A stretch of DNA of 64,000 nt, from NCBI RefSeq assembly GCF_005049105.1, contig NZ_SUKA01000010.1, positions 62,001 through 126,000 of the forward strand, read 5' to 3'. The notes under the pieces are model-generated. The model saw nothing but the letters and a program-made list of their open reading frames with translations, searched no databases and had not been told where the DNA came from. Position 1 is the first letter of the stretch. Each line of letters opens with the position of its first letter. The stretch comes from Sphingobacterium alkalisoli. Its GTDB lineage: Bacteria > Bacteroidota > Bacteroidia > Sphingobacteriales > Sphingobacteriaceae. Below are positions 45,201-52,253 of the stretch, piece by piece. Made by a program: the position numbers and the translations under genes.

Positions 45201-45568
45201 AGTACCTGACCGGGCAGACCAAGGACAGAGGGCCCAAGGTCGATAATTTTCAGGCCAACGAACATATTCGGGTATTCCTAATCAGTTTAAAAGCAGGCGG
45301 CACCGGCCTCAACCTGACCGAAGCAGATTACGTCTATCTCATAGATCCCTGGTGGAATCCTGCGGTAGAGAACCAGGCTATCGACCGGAGCTATCGGATC
45401 GGACAGACAAAGAATGTAATTGCGGTGCGCTTGATCTGTTCGGACACCATCGAAGAGAAAATAAGACATCTTCAACAGCGAAAGCATAAGCTAGCACAAG
45501 ATATGGTGAAAACAGATGGGCTATTATTGCGTAATTTTTCCAAAAATGACCTCCTTGATATACTGTAA
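42215..45568 (+). CDS. SNF2-family DEAD/DEAH-box helicase
   Basis: 1117 aa. The N terminus carries a degenerate SWIM-like zinc finger (TSCSCDHSNSQFLCPYQ, with the last histidine replaced), followed by a long family-specific region to about residue 640. The SNF2 motor follows: Walker A ADDMGLGKTIQ (about residue 685), motif II DESQ (about 782) where most relatives have DEAQ or DEAH, and motifs V/VI in LKAGGTGLNLTEADYVYLIDPWWNP and QAIDRSYRIGQTKNV. Such proteins remodel DNA-protein complexes; the bacterial role is unproven. Next to MITE copy C. Start ATG at 42215, second ATG at 42224. Confidence 0.92.
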   Translation: MLGMRESSHEYILHDTDIQALSYVGLLKHVQSAASLDPRDFDSIYPIELEINAGLFSKTINAIAFPTVAVSQVGTSLITSCSCDHSNSQFLCPYQAEIIFSILERSEIRLFFDPTLRRQKIHPVAKGYGLENEPDLDVYFELAYQNGAVEIQPRLKELMKLDAAVFNRELLPIQPAKVASLAKQDTEKKQILVIGHQRFYNKLHIQVMESDVGQSGKIKNPLTTIDTRQLIWKSQDLLHVKFYTAVSSFQDQYTTEHGEAQFEALKVIVANSMGLKTYYHDKSIAEKISAKSLVPIALDTLQAEIELHVFKKEPFYEITGQLVFHDSMLPFTNVVVRNEYFVVRGNRMSLVSDSDMLRVIKFFKRNNEKLLIHSSKYEEFLQTVLAPLAQRIQIHYSYIKAATAVELAEKSYERAPLIYLHQEGNYISITPVMRYGAIEVPVYSRQQLLDTDQNGNVFQVARDQAAELQLTTLVMQQHPDFEQQLQEHEYFYLHKDAFLDDSWFLDAFELWRQAGATILGFNELKVNTLNPHKAKVDIQVISGVDWFNAHVKVRFGRQQASLKQLHRAIRHKRKFVQLDDGTQGLLPEEWMQKIAGYFQVGDIDKELIKIPKVNFTAISDLFEKEMRSEEVEVELAAYAQQFLQIKQIPEVPVPVGLHATLRRYQQEGLNWLNLLDQFSFGGCLADDMGLGKTIQVIAFILSQRDKHTHHTNLIVVPTSLLSNWQDELTKFAPSISVRVHYGADRSKNTDDMHDYEVILTSYGMLLSDIRWLKEFRFNYIFLDESQAIKNPNSERYKAACLLQSRNRIVLTGTPIENNTFDLYGQLSFACPGLLGSKSYFRDVYALPIDKFQYNKRAVELQEKIRPFMLRRTKKQVAKELPEKTEIVIFCEMNATQREIYDRYERELREYISATDEDEIHKNGMHVLTGLTRLRQICNSPVLLKEGYSGADAVKIDVLMEQIVNKSGEHKILIFSQFVGMLDLIRTELENSGIPFEYLTGQTKDRGPKVDNFQANEHIRVFLISLKAGGTGLNLTEADYVYLIDPWWNPAVENQAIDRSYRIGQTKNVIAVRLICSDTIEEKIRHLQQRKHKLAQDMVKTDGLLLRNFSKNDLLDIL

Positions 45569-45661
45569 TAAGGCATAAATGTTAAAAAAATGTTAAAAAA
45601 TCATCAACCTGCAACAAATGGCACATTATTTACGTTAATGTGGTAGGTTAATAATTGGTTT

Positions 45662-45705
45662 GAAAGATTCCGGCGCTCCCCGCGTTGGAATCTTTCTTTT
45701 TTTTT
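45662..45705 (+). terminator. Terminator between the SNF2 gene and the surface locus
   Basis: GAAAGATTCC/GGAATCTTTC (45662-45671, 45687-45696), 10-bp arms and a 15-nt loop followed by nine T. Confidence 0.8.
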
Positions 45706-45738
45706 CTGTTTCGTATCGCGAATGCAAAGCATTTTATC

Positions 45739-45746
45739 TAAGTTTG
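45739..45746 (+). promoter_or_regulatory. -7 box of the propeller histidine-kinase gene
   Basis: TAAGTTTG fits the consensus, 44 nt before the ATG at 45791. The nearest -33-like sequence is a T-run 25 nt upstream. Confidence 0.45.
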
Positions 45747-45790
45747 AACTTCGATAGCCGGATAAGAACAACAATACCTTTTTGCAATTC

Positions 45791-48784
45791 ATGGAACAGA
45801 CCACGTCGTATAACAATACATCCCGTTTGCTGCTTTTGCTGTGGTTCATACTGTTAAGTTTTTCTTACGCCGTAGGAAATACGGTGCCGTACCGCTACGC
45901 GCAGGTCATGCGTGGAGTTGATAGGTATCATAGCATGATCAAGGCAGCCGTTAAGGATCCAAGTGGGCTTATCTGGACCATTTCCGGCGGTCAGTTGTAT
46001 CGGTATGATGGTGTCAATGTCGTGCCCTTTGCCAAATTATTTTCGGGCAAAGTGCCCTTTGATGAGCTGGAGTCCCTTGCCGCCGATAAGTGGGGCCGTA
46101 TTTGGCTACACAGCCGCAATGGTCTTTTGGTCTTCGACACGCAGCAATGGCGGTTCGTTGATAAAGAATCCTACGCCAAAGGTCTGGTGGGGCTTCAAGT
46201 TGCGGGGATGTTCAATCAGGGAGATCGGTTCCTTATTGCTACGGCCGACGGGATGGTCTGGCAGATCCAGAGCGACCGCAAGACTTTTTTATTTTATTTT
46301 GATCCCGATACCGATACCAAGCGCAAGCCTGTCGGTCGGCTTTTTGTGGCCGATAAGCAGCACGTATGGCTCGCGTTCAATAACAGGCTCTATAGCTACG
46401 ATTTCCATACCCATCGGCGAGGGTTGCGCGCCTTTCCAAGCGGCGTCTTCGACTATATTGAAGACCTGCTGCCGATCAAGGGAGGCGTCCTTATCCGCAA
46501 TTACCGGCACGGCTACTATATTTACGATAAGCAACGTTTTCGCCTCTCAAGTCTACGTTCAGAAGACGGCCCGTCCGATGATTTTACCAATTGGAGCCAC
46601 TGGTCGTTTACCGATAGCGACCGGGTCAAGGTGTTTTACAAAAAAGGACAGTACCGCGAGTACAGTAGGGATACCGCCTTTCGGTTGCTTTATGAAGGTT
46701 CCCATCGCTTAGAAGAAGATGTATTATATCAGCGGTTAAACAGCTGGCAGCGAGCCGGCGATGAATGGTTCCTTTCTACAGACGGAGGTCTTTACAGTGT
46801 TTTTCCGGCAAAGGTAGATTTTGATTTTATGGATACCGGTTCCGCGCGCGGCATGGTCCGGCAGGGCGATCAATACTATTTTGGCGGCTATGGCTACCTC
46901 GATCGCATGGATATCCGCGGCAAGCAGGATAAATTTACCGAAGCACCGGAAAATAATTACTACGCCTTTCTGCCCATCAGTTCCGATACCAGCTACACCA
47001 TATTAGAAGGAGATTTCTTGGGTTACCTGATAAAGGGGAAAGTAAAAAAGGCACCTTTGCTTGTTCCGAGTAGCTATAAACAGCATTTTGCGCCCATGGC
47101 ATATTGTGCTGCGGTGTATACCGCAGATACGCTGTTGGTCGGTACATCCAATGGCATCTGGAAATATGCCCGGTCTACAGGTGTTGTATCACCTCTTCAG
47201 GATCGCAAGGGAGGTTTTTTTAGTCAGCGCATGCGTATCATGTCTCTGCGGTGGCACCAAGGGATATTAAGCTACACCTCCGAAGACGGTTACTTTACCT
47301 GGCGAAAAGGGCGTTCGCAAAAAGTTTATCCCGCCGCGCAGACCAAGCTCGTCGTTTACGACCACCTTGTACTTGGCGACAGCACCTATTTAGCCACCAA
47401 AGGACGGGGCCTGGTTGTTCTGGATAGAAATAATAATCCTGCGCGGAGTATAGGGAAAAAAGAAGGACTCGCGAGCGATGTCGTCTATCAGTTTATCTGG
47501 CAGGATACCGCCCTTTTTATGGGTACCCACGAGGGGCTCTCCGTCCGGGTGGGTTCGCATATTTACAATTACGACCACAGCGATGGCTTGCCGTTCGAAG
47601 AATTTAATCATCAGGCCATCTATTACGACAAATCCACGGGTCGCCTATTTATGGGAGGTACCGGTGGCTATGTATCCTTCCGGCCCTCCCTGTTGCTCTC
47701 CACGATCGACCAATATCATTTTCCAGATCCCTTATTGTTGGGTATCCATATCGGCAAGCGTTCCAATCAGTATGCGCATACCTATGCCAGGGGCGAGCTC
47801 CAGGATACGATTAATATGCCCGAGGATGCCGTTTGGTTTTCCATGGATTTCGCGCATTTAGCGCAGTATCGACAGGCCTACAAAATGTTCTACCGCATTC
47901 TACCGTTGATGGATGGTTACCAGGCGATGCCCGCTTCCGGGCAGATCAATCTCACGGGCATGCCTACAGGCGAATACCATGTCTCCGTTGTCCTGCAATC
48001 CGGCAATCAGGGAGCCTCCGCCGAGCGCAGCTGGCTCCTGTATAAGAAACCCATCTTCACCGAGACACAGGGCTTCTATCTGCTGGTTCTGGTCTTTATT
48101 GCGGGGCTGACCAGTTTTGTGCTGTACGAGCGAACACGCAAGGTCAAAGGCGAAAAAAGGTTGCGCAAGCAAATCTCCCGGGATTTGCATGACGAGGTAG
48201 GGGGGCTCCTTACAGGTATCTCTATGCAGGCCGATCTACTGCGACTTGGTCGATATATCCAACAGGCCGATTCTGTCGCATCCATCAGCAACTATAGCCG
48301 CGAGGCCATCCAGATGATGGACGATATCATATGGGCCATCGATGCACGAAACAATCAAAAAGGAAGCCTTGGTGATCGGATGAAGCACCTTGCCGGTCAG
48401 ATGCTCGAGCCTTTGGGCTTAGATATTACCTTCGATATGGACCACCGGTACGAGCGCAGCATGCCACAAAGTGTGCGGCAGAATCTATACCTTATTTATA
48501 AAGAGGCTCTGCACAATATCTGTAAGCATGGCGGCAATGCAAAGGTATATATCAAGCTGCATGTACTTGCAAAGCGCATTGAAATGACGATACGCAATGA
48601 AGGCGTGGAGGAAGTTGAGCCCCATATCTTAGCTGGCCGACCGGGGCAGGGCGTACAGAATATGAAGCTCAGGGCAGAGCAGATCGGAGGCCGTTTTTCG
48701 TCCAGCCCTATCGATACAGGCTATCAAGTTGAGGTTACCGTACCACTCCATAAGGGATTTTTATGGCTATTTTTTAACGATTAA
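45791..48784 (+). CDS. Two-component propeller sensor histidine kinase
   Basis: 997 aa from ATG 45791. A signal sequence (about residues 14-35) leads to a periplasmic propeller sensor of about 700 residues with repeated Reg_prop-type blades (for example WGRIWLHSRNGLLVFD, TYLATKGRGLVVLD and FMGTHEGLSVRV). A Y_Y_Y-like fold follows, then a transmembrane helix at about 760-782. The cytoplasmic part has the HisKA_3 H-box RDLHDEVGGLLTGI (His about residue 800) and an HATPase domain with HNICKHGGNAKVYIKL and the G-box GRPGQGVQNMKLRA. It senses an extracellular cue and phosphorylates a LuxR-type regulator, most likely the one at 49630. First of eight plus-strand surface genes. Confidence 0.93.
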   Translation: MEQTTSYNNTSRLLLLLWFILLSFSYAVGNTVPYRYAQVMRGVDRYHSMIKAAVKDPSGLIWTISGGQLYRYDGVNVVPFAKLFSGKVPFDELESLAADKWGRIWLHSRNGLLVFDTQQWRFVDKESYAKGLVGLQVAGMFNQGDRFLIATADGMVWQIQSDRKTFLFYFDPDTDTKRKPVGRLFVADKQHVWLAFNNRLYSYDFHTHRRGLRAFPSGVFDYIEDLLPIKGGVLIRNYRHGYYIYDKQRFRLSSLRSEDGPSDDFTNWSHWSFTDSDRVKVFYKKGQYREYSRDTAFRLLYEGSHRLEEDVLYQRLNSWQRAGDEWFLSTDGGLYSVFPAKVDFDFMDTGSARGMVRQGDQYYFGGYGYLDRMDIRGKQDKFTEAPENNYYAFLPISSDTSYTILEGDFLGYLIKGKVKKAPLLVPSSYKQHFAPMAYCAAVYTADTLLVGTSNGIWKYARSTGVVSPLQDRKGGFFSQRMRIMSLRWHQGILSYTSEDGYFTWRKGRSQKVYPAAQTKLVVYDHLVLGDSTYLATKGRGLVVLDRNNNPARSIGKKEGLASDVVYQFIWQDTALFMGTHEGLSVRVGSHIYNYDHSDGLPFEEFNHQAIYYDKSTGRLFMGGTGGYVSFRPSLLLSTIDQYHFPDPLLLGIHIGKRSNQYAHTYARGELQDTINMPEDAVWFSMDFAHLAQYRQAYKMFYRILPLMDGYQAMPASGQINLTGMPTGEYHVSVVLQSGNQGASAERSWLLYKKPIFTETQGFYLLVLVFIAGLTSFVLYERTRKVKGEKRLRKQISRDLHDEVGGLLTGISMQADLLRLGRYIQQADSVASISNYSREAIQMMDDIIWAIDARNNQKGSLGDRMKHLAGQMLEPLGLDITFDMDHRYERSMPQSVRQNLYLIYKEALHNICKHGGNAKVYIKLHVLAKRIEMTIRNEGVEEVEPHILAGRPGQGVQNMKLRAEQIGGRFSSSPIDTGYQVEVTVPLHKGFLWLFFND

Positions 48785-48795
48785 TTGAGCTTACT

Positions 48796-49593
48796 ATGAA
48801 TGATATTACCTATGTATTAGGACTTTATTTTGCGGGGTTGGGCCTATTACTTTCGCTAGCCGGTATCTTACTCCGCTTTTATTATAAGCACCTGCGTACC
48901 GATCGTGCCGAGCAGCTTATCTGCATTGCTGTAGGCGTCATGATGTGGCATATTATTATTTACATTATGATCTTAAACGGACATATCAAACAATGGCCTA
49001 ATCTGTATAATAAGGGCATTCCGATCTATTACCTTATTGCCCCCTGCACCTACTACTATACCTTGTTGAAGCTGTATCCCAAGGCCCGGATCTCCCGACT
49101 GTGGTATCTGCATCTATTGCCATTTGCCTTCGGTCTTATTGATATTATGCCTTATGCAGTAGCCAGTACAGAAGAAAAGGTCGCGCTATTGGAATTGGTT
49201 ACCACCGATCTGCAGATGGGATTTAAGCATAGTTATGGTTTTATAGATCAAAAATGGCATTATATCGTCAAATTTCTGTTAGCCTTCGTGTACTTGATGG
49301 CACAGTGGCGATTAATTTATATTTTTGAACCCAGCGAAACGCACGATGCGGCTCAGAAGCGGTCCGTTATAGGGTTTTCAGGCATGTATTCCCTTCATTT
49401 ATTTTTGCAAGGCAGTATGATCCTCAATGTATTGTTTAATCAATTGCAGGGATCATTTATCCTGCGCGATATCAATCAGATTGTGTGGGTAAGCCTGTTC
49501 TTTATGTTTTTCAGTGTCTGGGTTTTTTATAGCGCTTTACCACGTCGATCCGCAAATAGGCAAATACGCAGATTCGCAAATAGGCAAATCTAA
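48796..49593 (+). CDS. Multi-pass membrane sensor-like protein (first paralogue)
   Basis: 265 aa with about seven hydrophobic segments. The region NGHIKQWPNLYNKGIPIYYLIAPC through ARISRLWYLHLLPFAFGLIDI resembles the membrane part of Bacteroidota AraC-type regulators, but no DNA-binding domain follows. It is about half identical by eye to the protein at 50379. Between kinase (11 bp upstream) and response regulator, it probably belongs to the sensory unit. The last 16 residues (SANRQIRRFANRQI) come from two 15-bp direct repeats (49551-49565, 49575-49589) and are absent from the paralogue, so the original end lay near LPRR. Confidence 0.8.
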   Translation: MNDITYVLGLYFAGLGLLLSLAGILLRFYYKHLRTDRAEQLICIAVGVMMWHIIIYIMILNGHIKQWPNLYNKGIPIYYLIAPCTYYYTLLKLYPKARISRLWYLHLLPFAFGLIDIMPYAVASTEEKVALLELVTTDLQMGFKHSYGFIDQKWHYIVKFLLAFVYLMAQWRLIYIFEPSETHDAAQKRSVIGFSGMYSLHLFLQGSMILNVLFNQLQGSFILRDINQIVWVSLFFMFFSVWVFYSALPRRSANRQIRRFANRQI

Positions 49594-49629
49594 CATCTAA
49601 AATCTCACATCTCATATCTAAAATCTAAC
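49551..49629 (+). repeat. Direct repeat and heptad tandem repeat before the response regulator
   Basis: A 15-bp direct repeat CGCAAATAGGCAAAT occurs at 49551-49565 and 49575-49589, then about six heptamers of the ATCTAAC type fill 49586-49629, touching the response-regulator ATG at 49630. No Shine-Dalgarno block is seen. Related heptamers precede the exonuclease gene near 38609. Confidence 0.75.
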
Positions 49630-50256
49630 ATGAAACACCGTTTAGCCATTATCGAAGACCGTCAACCCGTATTAGATTCCCTTGCTAACTTTTTTACCAG
49701 TTCCGAGCACTTCGAATTGGTTTTTACGGCCAATTCCATGGATAGCTTGGTAGATATTTGGGACCGGCAACAGCTTGACCTGGTACTCTGCGATATCGGT
49801 TTGCCCGGCAAATCGGGCATTGAGATCACCTGGTATATCAAGAAGAGAGCGAGTTCCGTTCAGGTGATTATGTTTACGGTATTTGAAGACCGGGACAATC
49901 TTTTCCAGGCCCTTTGTGCCGGAGCTTCGGGCTACCTGCTCAAGAGCACACCCCTGTTCGAGTTGGAAGCACGGTTGCTCGAAGTGATGCGCGGTGGGTC
50001 GGTGATGAGCCCGCAGGTGGCCCGCTTGGTATTCGAGCACTTCAATCCCACGCTCGACAGAGCCGAGATAAACCGTACCGAACAGCTCACCCCCAGGGAG
50101 ATTGAGATTGTCACCTTACTCCAGCGTGGCGCCCCTACGAAGCAGGTTGCCGAGCAGCTTTTTATATCGGTCGATACCGTCAAATACCACGTACGCAATA
50201 TTTATGCGAAGTTGCAGGTCAATAGCCGGGCCGAGCTGATCCTAAAATATAAATAA
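49630..50256 (+). CDS. LuxR-type (NarL/FixJ) response regulator
   Basis: 208 aa. Receiver domain residues 1-120 with the phosphoacceptor D55 (LVLCDIGLPGKSG), the threonine in MFTVFED and the lysine in LLKSTP. C-terminal LuxR helix-turn-helix from about residue 145 (LTPREIEIVTLLQRGAPTKQVAEQLFISVDTVKYHVRNIYAKLQV). It binds DNA when phosphorylated; partner kinase is inferred to be the propeller kinase of the HisKA_3 type at 45791. The gene lies between two paralogous membrane-protein genes. Its translation start abuts a heptad repeat. Confidence 0.95.
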   Translation: MKHRLAIIEDRQPVLDSLANFFTSSEHFELVFTANSMDSLVDIWDRQQLDLVLCDIGLPGKSGIEITWYIKKRASSVQVIMFTVFEDRDNLFQALCAGASGYLLKSTPLFELEARLLEVMRGGSVMSPQVARLVFEHFNPTLDRAEINRTEQLTPREIEIVTLLQRGAPTKQVAEQLFISVDTVKYHVRNIYAKLQVNSRAELILKYK

Positions 50257-50267
50257 CCGAAGACTTA

Positions 50268-50300
50268 TTTTGTATGTCACCATAAAATTCACTAGGTTTG
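50268..50300 (+). promoter_or_regulatory. Promoter of the second membrane-protein gene
   Basis: TTTTG (50268-50272), exactly 20 nt, TAGGTTTG (50293-50300). A textbook match, so this gene likely has its own transcription start near 50305, 74 nt before the ATG. Confidence 0.7.
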
Positions 50301-50378
50301 GGATTCCAAAGCCGGATGGAGTCAAGGTCTAAACCTCCTTGTCTAACAAACAAATTAACTTTTAACCTGTAGCTTATC

Positions 50379-51143
50379 ATGGATTTGATGACTGTTCTCG
50401 GTTTTTGTTTTTCCGTATCCGGTCTTGTTCTCACTATAATCGGAGTCGCATACCGCCTGTCGCATAGAAGGCTTCGACGGCGACGGCCCGAGATCCTTGT
50501 TTCCATTGCCGTTATTTCCATCGCCTGGAATATTTTCGTCTACCTCATGTTGGTCAATGGCCATATGCCTTCCTTTCCTCATTTGTATAATAAGGGGATT
50601 CCCTTTTACTATTTAACAGCCCCCTGTAGTTACTATTATACCCTGCTGCTCCTTTATCCCGGAGCCCGCATTTCGCGCTATTGGTACCTGCATTTGATCC
50701 CTTTTGTATTTGGGCTTATCGATATCATCCCTTATACACTAGCTTCGGCCCAAGAGAAAGCACAGTTGTTAGCACTCGTTGTCAGCGACATCAAAATGGG
50801 TTTTCGTCATTCCTATGGCTACATCGAGCAAAAGTGGCATTATATCCTGCGGTTTGGGCTTTCCGCCGTCTATCTCGTGGCCCAATGGCGCCTGCTGTAC
50901 ATTTATGATCCACGTGAAAATAGCAGATTCCAAGTCCGGTGGCCCCTTGCGATCAGTTTTGCTGTCATTTACTCCTTACAGATTCTCTTACAGGGCACGT
51001 TGGTGATGACAGTGCTGTCCAATGAACTGCAGGGCACCTTTCTGTTAAGAGATATCAATCAAGTCATCTGGATCAGCCTCTTTTTTCTGCTGCTTACCCT
51101 ATGGTTTTGTTGGAGCGCCTGGCGGCGCGTACGATTAAAATAA
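50379..51143 (+). CDS. Multi-pass membrane sensor-like protein (second paralogue)
   Basis: 254 aa with about seven hydrophobic segments, colinear with the protein at 48796 along its whole length. Shared blocks include LYNKGIP, APCSYYYTLL, ARISR-WYLHL, MGFRHSYGYI, QKWHYI, AQWRLLYIY and LQGTFLLRDINQVIWISLFF. It has no DNA-binding domain. Transcribed from its own promoter and followed by a terminator. The duplication on either side of the response regulator suggests a paired sensor, for instance two subunits of one membrane complex; function unknown. Confidence 0.8.
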   Translation: MDLMTVLGFCFSVSGLVLTIIGVAYRLSHRRLRRRRPEILVSIAVISIAWNIFVYLMLVNGHMPSFPHLYNKGIPFYYLTAPCSYYYTLLLLYPGARISRYWYLHLIPFVFGLIDIIPYTLASAQEKAQLLALVVSDIKMGFRHSYGYIEQKWHYILRFGLSAVYLVAQWRLLYIYDPRENSRFQVRWPLAISFAVIYSLQILLQGTLVMTVLSNELQGTFLLRDINQVIWISLFFLLLTLWFCWSAWRRVRLK

Positions 51144-51146
51144 AAA

Positions 51147-51167
51147 CTACCCCTTTGGGTAGGTTTT
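51147..51167 (+). terminator. Terminator after the second membrane-protein gene
   Basis: CTACCC/GGGTAG (51147-51152, 51157-51162), a 4-nt loop followed by TTTT. A-run upstream makes it look bidirectional. Confidence 0.65.
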
Positions 51168-51184
51168 ATCCTACACCTACAGCG

Positions 51185-51192
51185 TAACTTTG
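51185..51192 (+). promoter_or_regulatory. -7 box of the PHP phosphatase gene
   Basis: TAACTTTG fits the consensus, with a T-run 17 nt upstream. The leader to the ATG at 51358 is about 160 nt and can fold (CGCTAT 51228-51233 with ATAGCG 51264-51269, CTCC/GGAG inside). Confidence 0.5.
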
Positions 51193-51357
51193 TTTACAGT
51201 ATAGAACTACTCGTGAAAAACAAGTCACGCTATTCAGTATTCCTCCAATAGGAGCGATGTTGGATAGCGTTGATGTACAGGACAAGACCTTCGGCCGGGA
51301 AGGGTACAGTTGTCGATATTTCGTGGTAGAGAAATTATTATTAACTGCTCGTATTGT

Positions 51358-52101
51358 ATGTTTAGTATTTTTAGTCGTAAACGTCGTTATAATGATCTGA
51401 GTTGGATCAAGGTCGATGTCCATTCCCATCTGTTGCCCGGTCTCGACGATGGAAGCAGTTCTCCTGAAGAGAGCCTGCTCATGATGGATACCCTCTTCCG
51501 TCTAGGAATTGATCAATTTTATGCCACACCCCATATCTTCAATCGGCTGTATCCCAATGACCATTCGAGTATAGAAGCCGCGTTTCGCGAACTACAGTCG
51601 GGTTTAAAAGGACGCAACCTCCGTATGGCCTATGCGGCCGAATACATGGTCGATGCCGATTTTGAAGACCTGCTATCCCCAACCGGAAAGCCCCTCGTCT
51701 GTCTTCCGGGTCGGCATGTACTTATCGAGATGTCCTATCTAGAAGAAAGCCTGCGCATTGAACATATCATCAGCCGGTTGATCGAACTGCGTTACAAGCC
51801 TATCTTGGCACATCCCGAACGGTATGTGTTTTACCACCAGGAACCACAGCGCCTCAAGAAGTTTAAGGATCTCGGCTGTTTGTTGCAACTTAATATCCTT
51901 TCGCTCTACGGTTACTACGGGGGGCGCGAGCAGAAAGTTTCCGAATATCTACTCAAAAATGGCATGATTGATCTCGTCGGTACCGACGCACGGCAGCTGC
52001 GCCATGTAAGTGCGTTGGCGCATTACGTCAAAAAAGAAGATCTGTCCGGCCATTTTAAGCATAGTCCACTTCAAAACGAGACTCTTTTTAGTATCGCATA
52101 G
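51358..52101 (+). CDS. PHP-domain tyrosine phosphatase (CpsB/YwqE-like)
   Basis: 247 aa from the ATG at 51358; a TTG at 51310 is an unlikely start. PHP metal-binding motifs: VDVHSHLLPGLDDGSSSPEES at the start, HIFNRLYPNDHSS, ILAHPERYVFYHQEPQRL and GTDARQLRHVSA at the end. Family members are Mn-dependent phosphotyrosine phosphatases that dephosphorylate a capsule tyrosine kinase. No Wzc/Wza-type genes lie nearby, only the giant secreted protein downstream, so its target here is an open question. It may instead act on regulators of this locus. Confidence 0.9.
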   Translation: MFSIFSRKRRYNDLSWIKVDVHSHLLPGLDDGSSSPEESLLMMDTLFRLGIDQFYATPHIFNRLYPNDHSSIEAAFRELQSGLKGRNLRMAYAAEYMVDADFEDLLSPTGKPLVCLPGRHVLIEMSYLEESLRIEHIISRLIELRYKPILAHPERYVFYHQEPQRLKKFKDLGCLLQLNILSLYGYYGGREQKVSEYLLKNGMIDLVGTDARQLRHVSALAHYVKKEDLSGHFKHSPLQNETLFSIA

Positions 52102-52166
52102 CACATGAATAGTTTTTTCCACTTCCTAACCAATAAACCAATCGGGCAGCCTGATATACTGCCACG

Positions 52167-52223
52167 CTCCTTTACGACCCAATCTGCAATGAAGATCTGC
52201 CAAAACTTCATTGCGGAAAGGAG
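52167..52223 (+). promoter_or_regulatory. Two-tier hairpin in front of the giant adhesin gene
   Basis: Outer arms CTCCTTT/AAAGGAG (52167-52173, 52217-52223) and inner arms GCAATGAAG/CTTCATTGC (52186-52194, 52206-52214). It ends 30 nt before the adhesin ATG and could fold in the leader; the outer arm contains AGGAG-like sequence that folding would hide. Confidence 0.5.
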
Positions 52224-52253
52224 TGGAGCCTTAGTTTTAAAATACGTTGTGAA

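Noticed and set aside
45569..45661. Possible small gene between the SNF2 helicase and kinase genes
   Set aside because: Only short A/T-rich frames without start signals; the stretch ends in a terminator.
49586..49629. Heptad repeats considered as a CRISPR array
   Set aside because: Units are only 7 bp with no spacers.
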